From the NCBI GenBank assembly GCA_036380435.1, contig DASVES010000073.1, positions 1-10,813 on the forward strand: a stretch of DNA of 10,813 nucleotides, given 5' to 3'. The notes under the pieces are model-generated. The model saw only the letters and a program-made list of their open reading frames with translations, was not told where the DNA came from and did no database searches. Below, in pieces: positions 1 through 5,387 of this stretch. The position numbers and the translations under genes were made by a program. The stretch is from DASQDT01 sp036380435 (lineage in GTDB: Bacteria; Acidobacteriota; Blastocatellia; Pyrinomonadales; Pyrinomonadaceae). Position 1 is the first letter of the stretch, and each line of letters opens with the position of its first letter.

Positions 1-237
1 GTAGCCGAGCCCCTCGCTCACGGCGCGCTCGACCCTCTTGAAGTGCTGCGGCGTGTGGCACGCCTGTACGTCGCCGCGCGGCGCGGCCGGCGCTTCGAGA
101 TCGAGCAGGCGCGGCCAAAGCTGCTGGTCGTCGCGAAGCGCCCGCATCACGGCCGCGTAGCGCGCGGCCGTCTCCGGGTGTCCGTCGCCCGTGTCGTGCT
201 TCTCGTAGACGGGGTGATGTATGATTGCGGTCTTCAT
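1..237 (-). CDS. Histone-deacetylase-like hydrolase, N-terminal part (runs off the left edge)
   Basis: The reverse strand opens with ATG at 237-235 and stays open for 79 codons to the window edge, so the C-terminal part is missing. The N-terminus reads MKTAIIHHPVYEKHDTGDGH, followed by PETAARYAAVMRAL. The H-D-T-G-x-G-H-P-E block followed by an arginine is the N-terminal signature of the HDAC/AcuC/acetylpolyamine amidohydrolase superfamily, zinc hydrolases that remove acyl groups from lysines or polyamines. The catalytic His and zinc-binding Asp/His residues lie further along and are outside the window, so activity and substrate cannot be judged. No strong Shine-Dalgarno sequence precedes the ATG, but the family motif begins at about residue 7, which makes this start sensible. 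The neighbour at 496 is divergent. Family assignment is fairly sure; exact function is not. Confidence 0.8.
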   Translation of the reverse strand, partial: MKTAIIHHPVYEKHDTGDGHPETAARYAAVMRALRDDQQLWPRLLDLEAPAAPRGDVQACHTPQHFKRVERAVSEGLGY

Positions 238-495
238 AGTGCCGATTATGCGGAAGCGCCGGAGACAGGTCAAAGCAGGGCCGCCCCGATGCTTCAAATT
301 CATACGCCGGCGCGCGTTCTGTGTCGCAAAAGAGCAACCACAGACGACCTTTCCGACGACGTTAAATCGCTGACCTGCTTGTCTTTCGACTCTGGCGACG
401 ACCGCGCCCCACGCGGAATGGTATTTGCTCCGACAAACGGCGTGAATCATCTCTCCATTAACATTTTTCGAGGCTAGAGGACGAGGGAGAATGTT

Positions 496-900
496 ATGAA
501 AAAGTTTTTGTCAATCATCATCTGCGCGGTGTTTCTGCTGACGGCGCTCGTGCCCGACGTGTTCGGGCAGGACAGGCGCCGTCGCTCGCGCTTCGGGCGT
601 AAGGCGCGCACGGCGGCCATCATCGCGGGCGGCGCCGGCGTCGGCGCGCTCGTCGGCGGCAAGAAGGGCGCGGCCATCGGCGCCGGCGGCGCGGGCCTCT
701 ACGCTTTCAACCGCCGCGCGGCGCGACGCAACTTCAAGGGCCGCACGCGCACCATCGGCACCGTCGCGAGCGGCGCGGCGCTGGGCGCCGGGGTCGGCGG
801 CGCGGTGGGTGGTAAGCGCGCGGCGACGGCCGGCGCCGCGGCCGGCGCCGGGGGCGGCTACCTCTATCGTCGCAGCCAGAGGTCGCGCCGTCGCTTCTAA
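496..900 (+). CDS. Small secreted basic glycine-zipper protein
   Basis: This is a 134-residue protein. Residues 1-24 look like a signal peptide: KK at the N-terminus, a hydrophobic core IIICAVFLLTALV, and probable cleavage near VFG/QD. The mature part is very rich in Gly, Ala and Arg. Two similar modules (about 38-78 and 85-133) each run through a G-A-x-x-G-A/VGGK stretch, a Gly/Ala run, an L-Y and a basic RR cluster, which suggests an internal duplication. Glycine-zipper patterns of this kind occur in small envelope proteins that insert in or sit on membranes; that role here is inference. The stop is at 898-900, and a purine-rich Shine-Dalgarno stretch (GAGGACGAGGGAG) lies just before the ATG. 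The BON protein follows on the same strand after a hairpin, so the two may share a promoter, but the 142-nt gap argues for partly separate expression. No enzymatic motif is visible. Confidence 0.75.
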   Translation: MKKFLSIIICAVFLLTALVPDVFGQDRRRRSRFGRKARTAAIIAGGAGVGALVGGKKGAAIGAGGAGLYAFNRRAARRNFKGRTRTIGTVASGAALGAGVGGAVGGKRAATAGAAAGAGGGYLYRRSQRSRRRF

Positions 901-915
901 GTTTGTTACAGGGCC

Positions 916-951
916 GGATGGGGGCGACCACGAAAGTGGCCGCCCCCATCC
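916..951 (+). terminator. GC-rich hairpin with GAAA tetraloop after the glycine-zipper gene
   Basis: Arms 916-931 and 936-951 pair over 16 positions with one A/C mismatch and close on a GAAA (GNRA) tetraloop. It starts 15 nt after the stop codon at 900. No T-run follows on the plus strand, so this is either a weak or attenuating terminator or a 3'-end stabilising stem between two co-oriented genes rather than a classic intrinsic terminator. Confidence 0.6.
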
Positions 952-1042
952 GCTTCGCACTTTCGCGCATGTCATCTCGGACGACACACCCTCGCGCTGG
1001 GTCCCATCATTTTTCTGACTTCAAAGGACGGAGAAAGTTTTC

Positions 1043-1690
1043 ATGTCACATGACGAAGAGCAGCAACGCAAGAGCCGCGTTGTGATTGAGACGCCCAACG
1101 AGCGGCGCGAGGTGGTGCAGCAGCAGACTATCCGCACGCCCGAGCGTGAGCGCGAGGGGTATTCGAGCGGCATGATCGCGGCCGTCGCGCTGGCGGCGAT
1201 TGCCGCAACGGCCATCGTCTTCCTGTTCGTGATGAACCGCAGCGACAACTCGAACACCAACATCAGCGTCAACTCGCGCGGCGCGGCCACGCAGCCGACG
1301 CCCCTCGTGCAGCAGCCGCCCGTCATCGTCCAGTCCACGCCGCTGCCGCAGGGCACGCCCATCATCATCCCGCCGGCCGCGGCGCCGCCGCCGGTCATCA
1401 TTCAACAGCAGGCGCCGGCCGCTCCAACGACGGTCACGGTCCCGCCGCCCTCCTCTTCCGGCAGCGGGACGGACGACGCCTCGGTGCAGGCGAAGCTCGA
1501 CAAGGCCATCCGTGATGACTCCACTCTCTTCGACGCGGGCGTGACGGCCACGATCATCGGCGGGAAGGTGACAATCAACGGGGCGGTCAGCTCGCAGGCG
1601 TTGAAGGATCGCGTCGAGAAGCTGGTCTACGCCATCAAGGGCGTGCAGAGCGTTGACAACCAGATCACGGTCGTCGCACGCACGCCCTAG
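1043..1690 (+). CDS. Membrane-anchored BON-domain protein
   Basis: This 215-residue protein has a charged, Glu/Arg/Gln-rich N-terminus (1-40) and one clear transmembrane helix at about 43-64 (GMIAAVALAAIAATAIVFLF). A disordered Pro/Gln/Ala linker follows (about 80-143), then a C-terminal BON domain (about 146-212). The BON domain shows the usual pattern: a helix with Lys/Asp repeats (VQAKLDKAIRDD), the strand pair VTATIIGGKVTINGAV, a helix DRVEKLVYAIKG, and the closing V-x-S-V-D-N-Q-I-T-V. BON domains are thought to bind phospholipid or link envelope proteins (OsmY, BamE-adjacent lipoproteins, secretin partners). The topology suggests an inner-membrane anchor with the BON domain held out by the linker on the periplasmic side; sidedness is inferred. 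The start is supported by AAAGGACGGAG about 10 nt upstream. The downstream heptamer-repeat hairpin probably ends its transcript. Confidence 0.85.
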   Translation: MSHDEEQQRKSRVVIETPNERREVVQQQTIRTPEREREGYSSGMIAAVALAAIAATAIVFLFVMNRSDNSNTNISVNSRGAATQPTPLVQQPPVIVQSTPLPQGTPIIIPPAAAPPPVIIQQQAPAAPTTVTVPPPSSSGSGTDDASVQAKLDKAIRDDSTLFDAGVTATIIGGKVTINGAVSSQALKDRVEKLVYAIKGVQSVDNQITVVARTP

Positions 1691-1695
1691 CTATC

Positions 1696-1780
1696 AAGTA
1701 AAAAGACAAAAGGTAAAAGGCTAAAGTGAAGAGGCGAGACGCTTCCTCACTTTTGCCTTTTACCTTTTGCCATTCTACTT
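1696..1780. repeat. Heptamer-repeat inverted repeat (long hairpin) between convergent genes
   Basis: Arms 1696-1736 and 1740-1780 are reverse complements at 35 of 41 positions, with only 3 nt (AGA) between them. Inside the arms the sequence has period 7: AAAAGGT, AAAAGGC, TAAAGTG on the left and TTTTGCC, TTTTACC, TTTTGCC on the right. It begins 5 nt after the BON stop and ends 2 nt before the stop of the minus-strand gene at 1783, so in transcripts of either direction it would form a very long stem. Its AT-rich, purine/pyrimidine-biased composition is unlike the surrounding GC-rich genes. A role as bidirectional terminator is inferred. A second element of the same design lies at 8233-8380. 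Confidence 0.85.
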
Positions 1781-1782
1781 AC

Positions 1783-2088
1783 TCAGGAGCCTTCCGTGTT
1801 CTCACGCAGCCACTCATCCAATTCCGCCTCCGTCGGCTCGCGCCCGAGTTCTTCGCGCACGCGGCCCCTCAGGTATTCGCGCTCGCGCCGCGCCACGTCT
1901 TCGAGCGTTTCCGCGTCGCCCCCGTCGCCGCTCACATCGCCCGACGGCTCTTCACCAGACGCACCGCCCCGTGACGCGGCGCGGCCCACGCCCGCCGAGA
2001 AAACTTCACGCGTGATGATCCCGAACACATGCCCTGAAATCGGGCCACAAAGTAACTGCGCCTGCTGACGCGTCTGCACAGAAATCAT
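1783..2088 (-). CDS. Conserved-looking 101-residue protein of unknown function
   Basis: I do not recognise a named family. The protein begins MISVQTRQQAQLLCGPISGH, continues with a hydrophobic stretch VFGIITREVFSAGVG, and then has a flexible Gly/Ser/Asp/Glu-rich middle (about 37-57). It ends in a strongly charged helical segment, ARREREYLRGRVREELG then REPTEAELDEWLRENTEGS. That tail has a helix-turn-helix-like rhythm (R-E-P-T-E-A-E-L-D-E-W-L) seen in short bacterial regulatory or adaptor tails, but I would not assign DNA binding from this alone. The start at 2088 is chosen because GGGAGGCGAA lies directly before this ATG. The frame is open further upstream to 2367, but that extension would overlap nrdJ in antisense and has no supporting ribosome site. 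It sits after the nrdJ terminator and converges on the BON gene, with the heptamer hairpin separating the two. Confidence 0.6.
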   Translation of the reverse strand: MISVQTRQQAQLLCGPISGHVFGIITREVFSAGVGRAASRGGASGEEPSGDVSGDGGDAETLEDVARREREYLRGRVREELGREPTEAELDEWLRENTEGS

Positions 2089-2205
2089 TTCGCCTCCCTG
2101 GTGAGTGACGGCCCAACCGAATTTTTTGCGGGCACCGAGCGCGCGCATGGTAAGCGCAACGCGACTGCTCGCGCAAGCGACGACATTTCGCCGCCGCGGC
2201 ACGAC

Positions 2206-2211
2206 ATTATA
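2206..2211 (-). promoter_or_regulatory. Perfect -10 box (TATAAT) inside the U-tract of the nrdJ terminator
   Basis: On the minus strand the T-rich end of the nrdJ terminator reads TTCTTTATAATG and so contains an exact TATAAT. A start site near 2200 would give the 101-residue gene (start 2088) a leader of about 110 nt. No good -35 hexamer is visible at 16-18 nt spacing, because that position falls in the terminator loop and 3' arm (TTTCGG at best). This is a candidate promoter only. Confidence 0.35.
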
Positions 2212-2251
2212 AAGAAGAAGGGCGAACACCGAAACCAAGTGTTCGCCCTTC
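2209..2251 (-). terminator. nrdJ: Intrinsic terminator of nrdJ
   Basis: Arms 2217-2229 and 2239-2251 form a perfect 13-bp stem (GAAGGGCGAACAC and its complement) around a 9-nt loop. On the minus strand the stem is followed at once by TTCTTTAT. It lies 31 nt past the nrdJ stop at 2282, the expected place and orientation. Confidence 0.88.
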
Positions 2252-2281
2252 GCAAGTTGCTGCCGCCGCCGCGCGCAGCGC

Positions 2282-4879
2282 CTACTTACACTTCGAGTAG
2301 CCGCAGTCGCGGCAGGAGTCGCAGCCGGAGGCGTGTTCGAGTTGTCCGCCGCACTCGGGGCAATCACTGATGAGCGGGTTCATGTTCGTCCCCGCGTGGG
2401 CGGCGGCAGTGGGCGCCGCTGTGTACGTCTTCGACTTGTCGCCTGTGGCGGCGGCGCGCGCCGAGTCGGGCTGATCCTGGAGGCGGCGAGCCGTGAGCAT
2501 GATGCACTCGGCGACGGCCTGCTCGGGGCTGGTCAGCAGACGCTCGTTGAACCAGACGGCGTGCGTGCCCGTGACCTTGTTGAGACTGCGCGCGACCTCA
2601 CGCGACTCGAACCCGCCGCGCAGCATCTTCGAGGCGAGTAAACCCACTCCGCCCGAGATCGGCCCCGTCGCGAAGACTTCGAGAATCTGTAGGCCGTCGT
2701 GGTTGACCGTGACATAAAGATTCTGGTAGTCGAACGGAATCTGCCACGTCGCGCCCTTCAACTCGCGGGGCCGCTCGATGCGTGCGGCTTCCTTGATGAC
2801 CTCCGCGGCGGCTGCGCGCACGGCCAACTCGTCCGTCTCCGGCGTGGCTGCCGGGGCCTCGCCGGCGGTCGTCTCGGTCACGGTCGCTTCGGCGATGATG
2901 GCCGCGTCGCAGGCCACTTCACCCTTCGCCTCCTTGCCCTTGACCGCCGAGAGCACCTGCGAGTCGCGGCTCCCGTCGCGGTAGTAGCTGACGGCCTTGC
3001 ATCCCAGCTCGCGCGCGAGCCGGTAGAGGTGATCGACCGACTCGACCGTGTCGTCGGCCGCGCCGTTGCAGGTCTTCGAGACGCCGTTATCGACGTTGCG
3101 CTGCGCGGCGGCGAGCACGTGTACGTGCTGCTCGGCCGTAATCGACATGGCCGAGATGAAGTAGTCGGGCAGTTCGTGTTCGTGCGCGACGACGTGCTCG
3201 GCCGCCCGGTCGATGGACTCCTGATCGGTCTGGTCTACTTCCATGCCGAGCACCTGCGCGGCGAGCGTGTGGACGTAAGTGCGCTTGCCCAGCGTGTCGT
3301 GGCGGACGTAGGCCCAGGAGAAGTTCGGCTCGACGCCCGAGGAGGTTTCGGCGACGAGCGAGATGGTGCCGGTCGGCGCAATCGTCGTCGTCTCGTAGTT
3401 GCGCGGGGTGAGCGGCACGTCCGCCGGGATGCCAATCTCGTCGCGCAGGAAGCGGTCGTAAGATTCTTTGTTCGGCTCGTACTCGGGGAAGACGCCCTTC
3501 TCCGCGCCGAGGCGGCAGCTCTCCGCCCACGCCTCGCGGCGGACGAACGACATCACCTCGTCCATGAAGTCGATGGAGGTGGGGGAGCCGTAGGCGATTT
3601 CGAGCCGGATGCAGAGGTCGGCAAATCCCATGATGCCGAGGCCCACGGGGCGAGTGCGCTTCACCACGTCGTCGATCTCGGGGAGCGGCCACGCGCACAC
3701 GTCGATCACGTTGTCGAGGAAGCGCGTACACCAGCGCGTGGCGTCGGCCAGCCGATCCCAGTCCACGCGCGTCTCGGCGTCGTAGAACTTGGCGAGGTCG
3801 ATGGAGCCGAGGTTGCACGAGTTGTTGAAGTGCAGGGCCTGCTCGGCGCAGGGGTTGGTGGCGTAGATCGGCCCCATCGAGGCGATCATGTGGTTATGGC
3901 GGTTGACCTCGTCGATGAAGATGACGCCCGGCTCGGCGTAGCGGTGCGCGGAGGCGACGACGCGGTTCCAGATGTCGGGCGCGTAGACCATCCCCGCTCG
4001 CGGAGCCTCTTCGCGCGTGCAGGCGTCGAGCAGGCCCGACTCTTTGGCTTCGAGGAATGCGGCGCGGTCGCGGAACGTGAGGGTCGAGCCTTCGGGGCGG
4101 CGGTAGATGGCGTAGGCGCCGTCCTGCACGGGGTCGGCGACAGGCTCCTCCCACGGGTGACCTTCAAAGGTGAGCTGATACCACTCGCCGTCATTCACGG
4201 CCTTGAAGAAGTCGTCCGTCACCGTCACGGAGATGTTGAAGTTGGTCAGGGAGTGCTGGTCGTTCTTGGCGTGGATGAACCGGAGCACGTCCGGGTGCGA
4301 GACGCGCATGATGCCCATGTTGGCGCCGCGGCGCACGCCGCCCTGCTTCACGGTGTCGGTCGTCGTGTTGAAGATGTTCATGAACGAGACCGGCCCCGAG
4401 GCGACGCCGTGCGTGGAGCGCACCATCCCGCCGGCGGGGCGCAACTTCTCGAAGGTGAAGCCGGTGCCGCCGCCCGTCTGATGGATGATGGCCGCGTCGG
4501 TCGCCGTCTTCATGATGCCGGCGATGGAGTCGGGAACGTCAAGGACGAAGCAGGCGGCGAGCTGCCCCGAGGGCTTGCCGGCGTTGACGAGGCACGGCGT
4601 GTTGGGGACGAACTCGCGGCGGAACATGATCCCTGAGAGCGCCTCGTAGAACTCGTCGCGCTTCTGCTCGTCGGTCTCGGCTAAGGAGACGTGGCCGACG
4701 ACCCGGCGCACAACGTCAGACCACTCCTCGATAGGATTCCCCTGCGCGTCCTTCAGGCTGTAACGCTTGCTGATGACGCGGCGCGCGTTCAAACCCTGCT
4801 CGGGGACGGCGGCGCGTCCTCCTGTGACGTTCAGTGCTAAGGGATTTTCCTGGGGGGTGGGTCTGAATGCGGTGCTCAT
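2282..4879 (-). CDS. nrdJ: Adenosylcobalamin-dependent (class II) ribonucleoside-diphosphate reductase
   Basis: This 865-residue enzyme reduces ribonucleotides to deoxyribonucleotides for DNA synthesis, using a thiyl radical generated from coenzyme B12 and needing neither oxygen nor a second subunit. The catalytic barrel covers about 35-640. The redox cysteine is C110 (in QLAACFVLDVPDS), the radical cysteine C343 and base E345 lie in NPCAE, and the partner redox cysteine C355 is in SCNLGSIDL. APTGTISLVA at 501-510 is the phosphate/specificity loop typical of the class. A low-complexity linker (about 645-705) leads to a TSCPD-type domain (about 710-802). The C-terminus carries a cysteine cluster (C840, C843, C853, C856, C859, C864; CPECGG ... 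CRDCGYSKC), a zinc ribbon and swinging redox tail. Length fits the large bacterial NrdJ group. NPCAEQ has Ala where NPCGEQ is common; otherwise all key residues are present. GGAAAGG lies 10 nt before the ATG. The upstream region has a strong promoter, a NrdR-like box and a structured leader; an intrinsic terminator follows. Confidence 0.97.
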   Translation of the reverse strand: MSTAFRPTPQENPLALNVTGGRAAVPEQGLNARRVISKRYSLKDAQGNPIEEWSDVVRRVVGHVSLAETDEQKRDEFYEALSGIMFRREFVPNTPCLVNAGKPSGQLAACFVLDVPDSIAGIMKTATDAAIIHQTGGGTGFTFEKLRPAGGMVRSTHGVASGPVSFMNIFNTTTDTVKQGGVRRGANMGIMRVSHPDVLRFIHAKNDQHSLTNFNISVTVTDDFFKAVNDGEWYQLTFEGHPWEEPVADPVQDGAYAIYRRPEGSTLTFRDRAAFLEAKESGLLDACTREEAPRAGMVYAPDIWNRVVASAHRYAEPGVIFIDEVNRHNHMIASMGPIYATNPCAEQALHFNNSCNLGSIDLAKFYDAETRVDWDRLADATRWCTRFLDNVIDVCAWPLPEIDDVVKRTRPVGLGIMGFADLCIRLEIAYGSPTSIDFMDEVMSFVRREAWAESCRLGAEKGVFPEYEPNKESYDRFLRDEIGIPADVPLTPRNYETTTIAPTGTISLVAETSSGVEPNFSWAYVRHDTLGKRTYVHTLAAQVLGMEVDQTDQESIDRAAEHVVAHEHELPDYFISAMSITAEQHVHVLAAAQRNVDNGVSKTCNGAADDTVESVDHLYRLARELGCKAVSYYRDGSRDSQVLSAVKGKEAKGEVACDAAIIAEATVTETTAGEAPAATPETDELAVRAAAAEVIKEAARIERPRELKGATWQIPFDYQNLYVTVNHDGLQILEVFATGPISGGVGLLASKMLRGGFESREVARSLNKVTGTHAVWFNERLLTSPEQAVAECIMLTARRLQDQPDSARAAATGDKSKTYTAAPTAAAHAGTNMNPLISDCPECGGQLEHASGCDSCRDCGYSKCK

Positions 4880-4927
4880 CCGGTTCTGCCTTTCCGCGCG
4901 GAGACGACGCGAATGCTGGTTTGCTCC

Positions 4928-4968
4928 AAAAATTTTCGGACGCTTCTACTGGGGGTAGCTCGCGTCCG
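4928..4968 (-). promoter_or_regulatory. Terminator-like hairpin at the 3' end of the nrdJ leader
   Basis: On the minus strand CGGACGC (4968-4962) pairs with GCGTCCG (4943-4937). An inner stem CTAC/GTAG closes on a CCCCA loop. The hairpin is followed by AAAA and then TTTTT (4932-4928). The four As between stem and T-run make it imperfect as an intrinsic terminator. Its 5' arm shares three bases (4966-4968) with the 3' arm of the leader's closing helix at 4966-4974, so the two helices cannot both be complete. Confidence 0.5.
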
Positions 4969-5045
4969 TCAGGCTGTTGCTCGGGTACTGCGGCTGGGCT
5001 ATTTATGAGGCGAGAAATCCCTCACGCGGCCCCCGCGCCTGACGG
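4966..5045 (-). ncRNA. Candidate structured leader RNA of nrdJ (possible riboswitch-like element)
   Basis: The minus-strand transcript can fold into one nested arm. P1 is CCGTCAGGC (5045-5037) with GCCTGACGG (4974-4966), a perfect 9 bp. P2 begins immediately inside it: GCGG/CCGC then GGGC/GCCC, with a 2-nt AG bulge (5036-5029 with 4999-4990). P3 is TGAGG/CCTCA (5024-5020 with 5010-5006) with a 9-nt loop GATTTCTCG. The internal loops are asymmetric: none against AGTACCCGAGCAACA between P1 and P2, and CGCG against TAAATA between P2 and P3. P1 overlaps the downstream hairpin at 4937-4968 and also competes with a local CGCGCC/GGCGCG hairpin. I see no canonical cobalamin-riboswitch core by eye. 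A candidate RNA motif upstream of nrdJ genes has been reported in comparative screens, but I cannot say from memory whether this is it. GC richness makes some pairing expected by chance. Confidence 0.45.
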
Positions 5046-5086
5046 CGCGCTCACCGCGTTTTTCTTCTCTCGCTCAAGCGAGCGGC

Positions 5087-5115
5087 AGTATACATACCCG
5101 CTTGGGGGCTGTCAA
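5087..5115 (-). promoter_or_regulatory. Near-consensus sigma-70-type promoter of nrdJ
   Basis: The minus strand has TTGACA (5115-5110), exactly 17 nt of spacer, then TATACT (5092-5087). This is a full -35 match and a five-of-six -10 match. The predicted start at about 5080 leaves a leader near 200 nt before the nrdJ ATG. A short hairpin CTCGC/GCGAG (5069-5082) would sit at the very 5' end of the transcript. Confidence 0.85.
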
Positions 5116-5122
5116 TAGCCTA

Positions 5123-5138
5123 GCACAAGATATTGGGT
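5123..5138 (-). promoter_or_regulatory. NrdR-box-like operator upstream of nrdJ
   Basis: The minus-strand 16-mer ACCCAATATCTTGTGC matches the known NrdR box pattern (acaCwAtATaTwGtgt) at 13 of 16 positions and at 9 of 10 in the core. It lies 7 bp upstream of the -35 hexamer. NrdR is the nucleotide-sensing repressor of ribonucleotide reductase genes and usually binds paired boxes about 31-32 bp apart. Confidence 0.65.
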
Positions 5139-5153
5139 TTGTCTTTGTTATCA

Positions 5154-5169
5154 GTCCAATAGAAGGGAC
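5154..5169. promoter_or_regulatory. Degenerate second NrdR-like box
   Basis: The plus-strand 16-mer GTCCAATAGAAGGGAC lies exactly 31 bp, centre to centre, from the better box at 5123-5138. It keeps the CAATA half of the core (7 of 10 core positions) and has GTCC/GGAC symmetric ends, but fits the full consensus poorly. It is proposed mainly because of its spacing. Confidence 0.35.
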
Positions 5170-5291
5170 ATTCTGAGAATCTACCTTAACCACGTAAGGT
5201 GCCGGAAACAGACGATAAAAGGCTCCTGGCGGGGGCGATTTTCGCGCTCCGAACAGCCCTGCCGGAGACGGCGCGTCGTGGACTCGGAGGC

Positions 5292-5316
5292 GCCCGCGAC
5301 GCGTGTCTTCGCGGGC
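5292..5316 (+). promoter_or_regulatory. Hairpin upstream of hslO
   Basis: GCCCGCGA (5292-5299) and TCGCGGGC (5309-5316) form a perfect 8-bp stem with a 9-nt loop. It lies upstream of the candidate -10 box at 5342, so it would be in DNA rather than in the main transcript if that promoter is right, and part of a long leader otherwise. No CIRCE-type heat-shock operator (TTAGCACTC-N9-GAGTGCTAA) is present. Confidence 0.35.
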
Positions 5317-5341
5317 AGTACGGAGCGCAACTTTTTCATCT

Positions 5342-5347
5342 TATACT
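5342..5347 (+). promoter_or_regulatory. Candidate -10 box of hslO
   Basis: TATACT lies 40 nt before the TTG start of hslO and would place transcription start near 5354 with a leader of about 34 nt. No convincing -35 hexamer stands at the right distance (TACGGA at 17 nt), so the assignment is tentative, or another sigma factor is used. Confidence 0.4.
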
Positions 5348-5387
5348 CGTTCCGCTCTACAACAATCAGGCAAGGGGGTTTCACTTC

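Noticed and set aside
43..477. Plus-strand open frame of 144 codons over the left end
   Set aside because: It is antisense to the clear HDAC-like N-terminus, has no domain and lacks a ribosome site.
1696..1780. CRISPR array
   Set aside because: The repeats are 7-mers without spacers and arranged as an inverted repeat, and no cas gene is near.
2089..2367. Longer start for the 101-residue gene at 2367
   Set aside because: It would read through the nrdJ terminator and into nrdJ. The GGGAGGCGAA site directly before 2088 decides the start.
2699..4636. Long plus-strand open frame (645 codons) antisense to nrdJ
   Set aside because: Its translation is a Val/Arg/Asp-rich shadow of the high-GC nrdJ codon pattern with no recognisable domain. 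nrdJ on the other strand has full catalytic motifs.
4880..5085. Cobalamin riboswitch upstream of nrdJ
   Set aside because: The expected conserved core (for example the GCCACTG-type and AGCCAGGAGACC-type blocks) is not seen by eye. The leader is therefore reported only as a candidate structured RNA.
5116..5387. CIRCE/HrcA heat-shock operator before hslO
   Set aside because: No TTAGCACTC-N9-GAGTGCTAA pattern. TAGCACAAG at 5121-5129 is part of the NrdR-like box and lacks the partner half.
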